Source: Prochilodus magdalenae | Taxonomy: Eukaryota; Chordata; Actinopteri; Characiformes; Prochilodontidae | Direction of reading: 5' to 3' | Length of the DNA: 64,000 nucleotides | NCBI GenBank assembly: GCA_024036415.1 | Contig: JAMWET010000550.1 | Coordinates: forward strand, 1-64,000 | Shown here: piece after piece, positions 57,118-64,000 of the stretch | Position numbering within the stretch: position 1 is the stretch's first letter | Layout: every line of letters starts with the position of its first letter | Notes under the pieces: model-generated | Told to the model about the DNA's origin: nothing | Database searches by the model: none | What the model saw: only the letters and a program-made list of their open reading frames with translations | Made by a program: the position numbers and the translations under genes

Positions 57118-60100
57118 GTCTCGCGCTCTCTCTGTGTCTCTGTCTCTCTCTCGCATGCTCTCTCTCTCTCTCTGTGTCTTTGTGGGCCCCACCCCCCGCT
57201 TCTCTCTGGATCACTCTCAGTTCTCCCTATACCTCAGGCCAGATGGGCAACAGGACCCCAGGCCCAGCCAGACATGTTTGGCTTCTTTTGCACTGTTGCC
57301 TTTTGGACAAGCACATTATCCCTAGTGCAGCTTTAAACTGGCGTGGTGCGATATTGCAGTGCTGACTTTCATCATGTCTAATGATGCAGTGTGGATTTTT
57401 ATGTCATAATAATCATGCGCGTCAGTTAAAAGGTTAAAAGTTAGTCCTTTAGTTTGTGAGGCTAACTGGGGGAATTGAACGTATTTGGTAGTGTGCAGAT
57501 AAGGAGCGGATAATGTTGCAGTAATGTAGCAACAAGATACCTTAACATTTTCATAGTACAAAATGAACATCATACTTACAGCCATAGTAATACAACAGAT
57601 TGAATCCAAGCATAGCATTGGTTCAATATATCTAGCGTGTTATGTAGTTAGCGTGTTAGCTTGCAGTTAGCTTTAGCTAATTAGAGCATTAAAACATAGA
57701 ATACATTAGAATAAAGCACAACTTTTTCTCAATTTTTACATTTTTGAATATTCCAATAAACAACTAATACTAATGAAACCTGTGGCACTACTTTAGTCAC
57801 AATTTTGGCAGAAAAGTGTCCTGAAGCACCAGTGTATCAGATTAAATTCTGAGTTTTGTGAATTGCTATTATTAACTGTTGCATATTTTCATACATAGTT
57901 TTTGATTCAGTGTAAAACATGCTCTTGAAGCATGTGCATTTGAAGATCTGACCGTATTAATGATGCGCTTTAAAAACCGCTTCACATATGTGGTGTTATA
58001 TGATGTAATTAATAACAACAATGAAAAATATTGTCATATTCCCATGAAACGTGGATAGAAGGTTGTGTTGTGTTGTGGTGTTGTATTTTGCTGTTTTAGT
58101 AATGTCTTTGTTTTCTGTTTCCTTTTAGACTGAGATTGCAAAGCGCCTCAACGCAATTCTTGCTCAAATCATGCCTTTTCTGTCACAAGAGGTAATTACA
58201 CATCCTTCGTTTCCTCATTTTTAAAACCATGACCTGACCCCCCTCAATTCCTACTTTTACTGGACAGTTTGTATATGCATGCACAGAGATTCTATTCCTG
58301 GTAACTTTAGCAGACTTGCTTCCCTAAGTCATAATAACTCTATTTCTGTCATCGCCGCAGGCAGTAGGTGAAATGCTAATGCTGAGCAGCTTACCCTTGC
58401 TGAAGTACTGTGTGTTAACAGGTCTTTGTTTGTCTCTTTCCCCTGCAGCACCAACAGCAGGTAGCCCAGGCTGTTGAGCGTGCTAAGCAAGTGACAATGA
58501 CAGAGCTGAATGCCATCATCGGGGTACGTGGACTTCCCAATCTGCCTCTCACCGTGTGTATACCCCTCTTACTCCTTTATTTGGCCAGGGCCAGAGCAAA
58601 CCTGCACACTGACCACATGTTGAACCAAGACAGCAGCCTCTACAGATAGCCTTATCTATTAAGCCAGAATAGATCTAATTAGCATTTTACAACTTGCAAC
58701 CTTATCATCTTCTGAAAAATCAGAACAGATTTTGTTTGGTTGGTTAAATAGTTGTAAAGTTATTTTTGTGCCTATATTAGAACAGAGGAGTCAAAGTCGA
58801 AGTCAAAGTGCAGGCAGGTTACTTTGTGCAGATTTGCTCATGCCATTAATGGCCTTATTTTTATTTGTTTATTTAATTAATTTTTTTATTTGTGATGTGT
58901 TTTGACACTATGTTTGTGTGCCATTGTTAACCTTCTCAGAAAGTGTTAACGCATCATTTACTTTCTAATTTTATTTGATTCCATTATGCGTGTTTCTATA
59001 TGTGTATCACAGTTTCTGTGTAGGTGTAAGTCTAATTCAAGACAAGGCGTTAACTAACGGGAGGGTGGGGTGCTCTCTGGCCTGCAATACACGGAGAACT
59101 AGAGTTGCTTCTTCACCTAGCTTATGACTTGACTAGAACTCTTCTTAAACTGACTTGCTTCTAGAATTAAGACAATCTTTATTGGTCAATAGGAACTTTT
59201 TTTTTTTTTTTGCTTGCTTACAGTGAGGCAAGTTATGAACATATCTGGTGTGAATCTGGCTTTGTCTTTACTTATGTCCATCACAGCACAAAGATACAAA
59301 ACGGTGGTTTCACCTTTTTACAGCCCGCTATGTGTGTCTTGACCCTTTTACTATTTTTCGGGTTAAGAAGATGACCATGGCGTTCCATTGTAGTTTAGGC
59401 CAGCGTCTAGAGGAGCCAACCCCACTGTGATTAGCCTGCTTGGGGCTTGGCTGGCTGCTCGGACTCCCTGAGCTGGGTCAGGGCAGCTGGAGCCAGATAT
59501 TGGAATTCAATTAAAGCAAATGAGCCAAGACTCTGACCCCCATTTTCAAGGTAATTGCTTCCTCCAATCCAGCTGAATGCAACTGTCCACAGGACTCCGC
59601 CATTTAGCAGACGGCCATTCAGCAGTGCAGCTTTGCAGGGGGTGCTGGGAGTAGAGAGCGGGGGTGGGAGTGTGGGGAGTAGGAGGGGGTTGGGGGTGAG
59701 GGGTGGGGCGTTGACTTCTAATGCTAGCACACACACGGAGACACACATACACACTCGCCCTCTGTGTCTCCTTGTTATCATGATGGCTGGAAAATAGAGG
59801 GAGGCAGTCAGGCAGACACACGCTGCACTGTGGCAGGCAGGCAGACAGACACACACACACACACACACACCGGCTGGAAAAACAAGCTTTTATTTGTTGG
59901 ATAAAGAGATGGCAAAAGATCAATCTGTGTGCCCTGGCTGTGAGTGGAAGAGGAAGAGGAGGGGTGATGGGGGTCATTAAAGATTCACTGTTAATCGGGA
60001 GCCAGCAGTGTTTGGCGCGTAGACACAGTGGAGGAGGAGGGTGGGAGTGGGGTGGGTAGTGAAGAAACATGAAATAGAAAAATTGAGAGGGAAGTGAAAA

Positions 60101-63100
60101 GGAAAGTAGAAGGGCAGAGAAATGGAGGGAGAGAGGCCGTGTGCTGCAGGCACAGGTATAGAAAAGATAAGCAAGAACTGAATGACATAAAGGAAGATGC
60201 GGCTATAAGATTTGGAGGGGTTGCTTATTTGTTGTCGCTGTCGTTATATCAGACTCCACTCTGACTCTTAGTGATGTAAATGGTGAAGAACTGTCTATCC
60301 GCTTACAGTACCTGTTTTTAATATCCAGATAGTGCCCAGGCACTTATGATGATGATTTTTGCCGTTGTAATTTTTTTTTTTCCCTCTAAGCAGCGCTAGG
60401 CTAGTGACATTCCACTACATTTGGCCTTTCCTTTAGTGTAGAGTAGGTAGTTTTGAAAGGTGGTTGGAGGGAGAACATGAAACATAAAACCAAAAAAACC
60501 CCATAAAACTCTAGTATTGAGTGTGCTGTTGTGTGTTGATTGTGACTTCAGGTTTTTATACAAATTTGAAATGTCCTAACGGCATAATAAACGGAAGCTG
60601 ATATCAAACATCTTCATGATGCACATTGACTTGTTACGAGGAGGCAAAACAGTTAGACCTGTTTAATTGGAGTGCAGTGTTTGGAACATGTAATAAATCT
60701 AATGTATTCACATATTCATAAGTGTCAGCAGTGCCAAGCTTTATTAAAACTCTACACAGCTACAAAGCTACATGTCGTATGTGGCGTTACTGAAAAATTC
60801 TAATATTACATTTTGCCTACCCACTTTGTAGTTTCTCTGATGCCTTCTCTGTACTTCTCTAGTGTTTAACCGACTAGTGTTGAGGTTTAATAGTGTTACT
60901 GATATGATCTTTGCATAGAGAAAACCATTTTCAGAACGCAAATATTTTGCACACAAATCTTAAATCTTAAAAAAAAAAAAAATACCCCCACCCCCAACCC
61001 ACCTTAAAATTCAGGAGGTCAAACCGCCATGGTTTTGTTATTTTGTTGTAATGAGGAACACCATGCTCACTTTGCATGCTGTTGCTGCACATTTGGGTTT
61101 CAAATTCAGTTTTCCATGGAAGGCTATGAGCTGAATTGACCTTGTTCTGATAACATGGGTCTGTTTTACATATGGTGGTCAATAGGGTGAGAAGCTTATC
61201 TCTTGATCAAGTGTATGGCCCCTCAAATGAACCTCACGATCTGGTAAAAGGCCAGCCACTGGGCAACATACCAAAACATACAGTGGAACTGCACTTTATA
61301 CTCTGAACAGTAATAGAGAATTGAATAATTCCTGAGCTGGTTGTTTGAGTGCCTTTTCAACTGTCTCACCTCTATCTGTCCCCACTTCCACAGCAACAGG
61401 CCCATGCTGTCTACCCAGCGCTGATGGTCAGTGTTAAAAGCGTGTGTGCGTGCCTGTGTGGTTCGTGGTTTGGTTTATTTGCAATGCTGTTCCTAACAGC
61501 TCTGTATGTGTTTGTTTGTTTGTGGACTGCGTGTGCATTTTGTGCAGTAGTATCGTCAGCTAAAGTCATTGTGAATTAATGTAGGTCTTATCGTGGAACG
61601 GCTGTTATTGTCGTTTAGTCTTCCCCTTGTGTATACACACATGCCTACTTTGGAAGCTATCTGAGGATTTCCGTAAATGGAAAGGGCAACTGTGGGGTGT
61701 GTGAGCGAGATCTTTATCAGCAGTATGCTGTTAAACTGCTTTGCTAAAGGGTTATTTCTTTATTTTTGCATGTGTCTCTCCTGAGCTAATGCATTGGTAA
61801 TGAGGCAGCTTTATGATTCTTCTGGTGCAGTACTTTCATTAACCGCACACACAGAGCTACTGTGCTTGATTCTCTTATTTTCTGTCTTGTCCTTCTCTCC
61901 CCATCATTACCTCTTTCTTCCGCCCATTCCTTCTTGTAAACAGGGACTTTGCTCTGGCCACATTATTAATGATTGAATTAATGAGGGTGCAGTATGGCAG
62001 CTAATTGTGCATTGTTAAGGAGGTATGGTGTTTCGTCTTAGTGGATTGCAAGAGTTGCATTTTTTGGACATCCTCTAGTGTGCCTATGGGCTATAATACA
62101 GTAACAGTTTCTTCTTGTATTTAATGGAAGTGATATGTGACTGTTAACGTTTCAAATCCCAGTCCATACTGAAGCTGGCCTGTTCTGAATTTGTTGTATT
62201 TGTGATGTCACACACGAACACGCACCCGCCTACATGCCAAATGGCAGTTTAGCTCTGCCATTCATGTTGAAGGTTTAAGAATGTTGCAGCCCAGACTGCT
62301 TTTTCTACACAGGGCAGCCAGTCAGAACATAGGTCATTTACTGGTCAGGCTCAGTAACAGTGTTTTTGGTGCCTAACAGCACATGAAAGTCATTAAAGGC
62401 CATACGGGGAAAGAATTTAAGATATCGACCTTTTAAGGACTGTGGGTAATTGTAACTCCTAGAGTCTTATTTAAGGTGATTTATTGCTATTACTGTACAT
62501 TAATAGATGGTTGTTGATTAGGATTCTTTTTGATTCATGTTTTTTCTGCGTGGAATTGTTTATTTTTTTTGTTTTTTTATTTTTACCGTGCCAAAACATG
62601 TCTTTCTGAGTGTTGCTATCCTGGAATGTAGCACTTCTGCCATAGATGTTTGTCATGACTTGCAAAAACACTAAACCAGATGTGACCTAGACTCTACGGA
62701 TCTTAAATGATCTGAAAATGAGTCTCTCTGTGTTTATGCGGATATGCACTTATGTCTGGTCTGTCCTGCTTTGATCTAAACACTAATGGAAGTGTCGGGG
62801 TGCTAATATGCCTCCACGTGCATCGGTGTGCGTGTGAGCACGTATGCTTGTGTAAATGCTAATCCCTCCTTTACTAGCGTTTGGCGTCTCTTTGTCTTTT
62901 CCCGCCAACCCACTTGGGGTTCTGTTTGTTTTGTGTGTTTTTACAGCAGCAGCAGCTACAAGCTCAGCACCTTTCTCATGCCCATGGCCCACCTGTCCAG
63001 CTGCCCCCACACCCCTCAGGCTTGCAGCCCCCAGGCATACCACCAGTCACAGGTTCCAGTTCTGGACTTCTAGCACTAGGAGCTCTGGGCAGTCAGGCAC

Positions 63101-63148
63101 ATCTACCAGTTAAAGATGAGAAGAACCATCATGATCTGGAGCACAGAG
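46165..63148 (+). CDS. tle3: TLE3 Groucho-family corepressor, exons 1-7 (3' partial)
   Basis: Seven exons join in frame to 191 codons plus one base. The protein starts MYPQGRHP and runs through [35 protein letters not shown] and [17 protein letters not shown] to the GP-type segment. This is the Q domain, which forms coiled-coil tetramers and binds TCF/LEF, followed by the glycine/proline region that contacts histone deacetylases; the roles are family knowledge. TLE3 is preferred over TLE1, TLE2 and TLE4 because of [31 protein letters not shown] and [20 protein letters not shown]. Fish can carry two copies (tle3a and tle3b), which I cannot tell apart. The CcN, SP and seven-blade WD40 parts lie beyond 64000. 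TLE proteins are nuclear, do not bind DNA directly and are recruited by Wnt, Notch and homeodomain pathway factors. Confidence 0.96.
46189..47528 (+). other. tle3: tle3 intron 1
   Basis: Still CpG-rich to about 46950 (TG/CG-rich 46383-46500; G-rich 46724-46760). 47205-47465 looks like an old interspersed repeat ending GGATACTTTTGGACAGTATA. No exon is recognised. Confidence 0.8.
47529..47629 (+). CDS. tle3: tle3 coding exon 2
   Basis: Acceptor TTTTGCAG|GCACCT, donor CACAG|GTAAAC. Encodes [20 protein letters not shown] and on to QFLQAQYH (residues 9-41), plus two bases of Ser42. First part of the Q domain. Confidence 0.97.
47630..48043 (+). other. tle3: tle3 intron 2
   Basis: Short intron with a (GT)n run at 47726-47752 and T runs. 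The open frame crossing it into exon 3 is not coding upstream of 48044. Confidence 0.85.
48044..48107 (+). CDS. tle3: tle3 coding exon 3
   Basis: Acceptor TTTTTTCCAG|TCTTAAG, donor GTCATG|GTGAGG. Completes Ser42 and encodes [20 protein letters not shown] then Met63. Part of the first coiled-coil helix of the Q domain. Confidence 0.97.
48108..50102 (+). other. tle3: tle3 intron 3
   Basis: About 2.0 kb, no recognised gene or mobile element. Confidence 0.85.
50103..50147 (+). CDS. tle3: tle3 coding exon 4
   Basis: Acceptor TCTCTTGCAG|TACTAC, donor AAACAG|GTATGT. Encodes [15 protein letters not shown] (residues 64-78), an almost invariant Groucho segment. Confidence 0.97.
52000..52200. promoter_or_regulatory. 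Putative intronic regulatory segment
   Basis: Complex GC-richer sequence with GGCGTCATTAGGG, GACTTTAATTATCGTGCCTC and ATTAGGCTGCCCTG (homeodomain-type cores). No repeat signature. Inference only. Confidence 0.25.
54480..54570. repeat. (GT)45 microsatellite
   Basis: About 90 bp of uninterrupted GT, preceded by a TCTGACAG sequence. Confidence 0.98.
54650..54850. promoter_or_regulatory. Putative intronic enhancer with MEF2-like site
   Basis: Complex sequence with CTATTTTTAT (54710-54719, a MEF2-type A/T core) directly followed by CGCGCCGCGTGACG. No repeat features. Function inferred. Confidence 0.3.
55421..55476. repeat. (CAGA)n/(CA)n microsatellite
   Basis: CAGA steps turning into a CA run. 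Confidence 0.95.
55520..55740. promoter_or_regulatory. Putative intronic regulatory segment with inverted repeat
   Basis: Repeat-poor sequence with CATAATATGATTTTGCTGCC, CAATTTCCATAATGATC and the perfect inverted repeat GGTTGCTGGGGCAACC (55682-55697), which resembles an RFX X-box (GTTGC and GCAAC half sites). Inferred role. Confidence 0.3.
55744..55778. repeat. (GA)n microsatellite
   Basis: AG run with one AAAG interruption. Confidence 0.9.
56672..56717. repeat. (TTTC)n microsatellite
   Basis: About eleven TTTC units. Confidence 0.97.
56850..56960. promoter_or_regulatory. Putative intronic CNE
   Basis: Complex AT-rich block CATCATTTATCTCACAGCCC, CAGCATTAGCATATTTCAGC, TTAATGAAATAATCTGTC between two microsatellites. 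Texture only. Confidence 0.25.
56971..57180. repeat. TCTC/TCTG-rich tract
   Basis: About 200 bp of TCTC with periodic TCTG, TTTG and CGC interruptions. It generates long open frames on both strands that are not genes. Confidence 0.95.
58129..58191 (+). CDS. tle3: tle3 coding exon 5
   Basis: Acceptor CCTTTTAG|ACTGAG, donor CAAGAG|GTAATT. Encodes [20 protein letters not shown] then Glu99. As I remember it, mammalian TLE3 has RLNTIL where this gene has RLNAIL. Lies after the 8-kb intron 4. Confidence 0.97.
58192..58448 (+). other. tle3: tle3 intron 5
   Basis: Short intron (257 bp), nothing else recognised. Confidence 0.9.
58449..58523 (+). CDS. tle3: tle3 coding exon 6 (short form)
   Basis: Acceptor CCCTGCAG|CACCAA, donor ATCGGG|GTACGT. 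Encodes [20 protein letters not shown] then NAIIG (residues 100-124), the end of the Q domain. A second donor 30 bases on gives a longer form (58524-58553). Confidence 0.96.
58524..58553 (+). CDS. tle3: tle3 exon 6 alternative 3' extension (10 codons)
   Basis: If the GTACGT donor is skipped, the frame stays open for [10 protein letters not shown] up to a second donor ACC|GTGTGT at 58554. The extension is exactly 30 bases, so it rejoins exon 7 in frame. I recall the same insert from longer mammalian TLE3 isoforms; from memory only. It sits at the border between the Q and GP regions. Confidence 0.7.
59400..59640. promoter_or_regulatory. Putative intronic regulatory segment
   Basis: Complex sequence without repeats: TTGGAATTCAATTAAAGCAA, CCCATTTTCAAGGTAATTGC, CCGCCATTTAGCAGACGG. 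Inference from texture. Confidence 0.25.
61394..61426 (+). CDS. tle3: Possible in-frame tle3 microexon in intron 6
   Basis: The pyrimidine-rich tract CTGTCTCACCTCTATCTGTC leads to CCACTTCCACAG|CAACAG. The following 33 bases, open in phase 0, encode [11 protein letters not shown] and end at ATG|GTCAGT. Flanking exons 6 and 7 both meet in phase 0, so inclusion would add 11 residues without frameshift. I do not recognise this peptide from known TLE proteins. It may be chance. Confidence 0.35.
62190..62420. repeat. Interspersed repeat family F, intronic copy
   Basis: Shares TGTGATGTCACA, a GGCAGTTTAGCTC segment and a CAG-CCAGACTGCTTTTT segment with 9058-9330. Confidence 0.45.
62947..63148 (+). 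CDS. tle3: tle3 coding exon 7
   Basis: Acceptor TTTTTACAG|CAGCAG, donor CACAGAG|GTACAT, ending in phase 1. Encodes [20 protein letters not shown], then [13 protein letters not shown] and [20 protein letters not shown], to about residue 191 (KNHHDLEHR). This is the GP region. SHAHGPP is one residue shorter than the mammalian TLE3 form I remember (SHATHGPP). The phase-1 end agrees with the next exon continuing with Glu. Confidence 0.95.

Positions 63149-64000
<852 letters not shown>

Larger units (their letters stand above)
50148..58128 (+). other. tle3: tle3 intron 4 (8.0 kb)
   Basis: Largest intron in the window. It holds microsatellites (54480-54570, 55421-55476, 55744-55778, 56672-56717, 56971-57180), a TTTA-rich tract (54005-54045), an 18-bp element repeated about three times (50393-50435), and repeat-poor segments at 52000-52200, 54650-54850, 55520-55740 and 56850-56960. 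No internal gene is recognised. Confidence 0.85.
58554..62946 (+). other. tle3: tle3 intron 6
   Basis: About 4.4 kb. Contains a repeat-poor region (59400-59640), a short CA run (59849-59870), an A run (60969-60981), the possible microexon at 61394, and a family F repeat at 62190-62420. Starts at 58524 when the short exon 6 donor is used. Confidence 0.85.

Noticed and set aside
56933..57365. Long frames on both strands rich in Ser/Leu or Arg/Glu
   Set aside because: Translation of a TCTC/GAGA tract. Low-complexity artefact.
59431..60070. 145- and 174-codon minus-strand frames in intron 6
   Set aside because: Proline/cysteine-rich because of C-rich and TG-rich runs. They overlap each other in different frames and match no family.

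Overview
The window looks like a ray-finned fish nuclear genome. It carries the first seven coding exons of one vertebrate gene, tle3 (Groucho/TLE family transcriptional corepressor), on the + strand. This lies behind about 44 kb of upstream DNA in which I find no protein-coding gene. The fish assignment rests on the repeats: several degraded Tc1-like transposon families, tRNA-derived SINEs, a Rex1/L2-like LINE 3' end, and very long dinucleotide microsatellites with vertebrate-type introns. An otophysan host (characin, catfish or relative) is a guess from repeat memory only.

Layout. 1-9.3 kb: intergenic DNA full of decayed DNA transposons (a Tc1-derived MITE with perfect 31-bp terminal repeats at 2906-3397, several copies of an internally deleted Tc1-like family, a second Tc1-like transposase relic at 6.2-6.9 kb) and a LINE 3' end at 6.9-7.6 kb. 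9.56-9.78 kb: a CpG-rich patch with an RFX-type X-box. 10.24-13.25 kb: a 3-kb satellite of 54-bp units. 14-37 kb: alternating transposon relics, two SINEs, a 2.4-copy tandem repeat of about 487 bp (23.0-24.2 kb) and repeat-poor stretches that read like conserved non-coding elements, two of which exist as diverged duplicate pairs. 38-44 kb: further intergenic DNA.

44.0-46.2 kb is the CpG-rich tle3 promoter and 5' UTR, with five CCAAT boxes, two CACGTG palindromes and a YY1-like site. Coding starts at ATG 46165. Exons: 46165-46188, 47529-47629, 48044-48107, 50103-50147, 58129-58191, 58449-58523 and 62947-63148. They join in frame into 191 codons plus one base, covering the whole Q (tetramerisation) domain and the start of the GP region. 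The CcN, SP and WD40 parts lie beyond the right edge. A second in-frame donor extends exon 6 by 10 codons, and a possible 33-nt in-frame microexon lies in intron 6. The large intron 4 (8 kb) holds microsatellites and regulatory-looking segments.

Only one host gene is supported. The left two thirds most plausibly serve as its regulatory landscape, but that is inference from absence of coding sequence and from sequence texture, not from any alignment.
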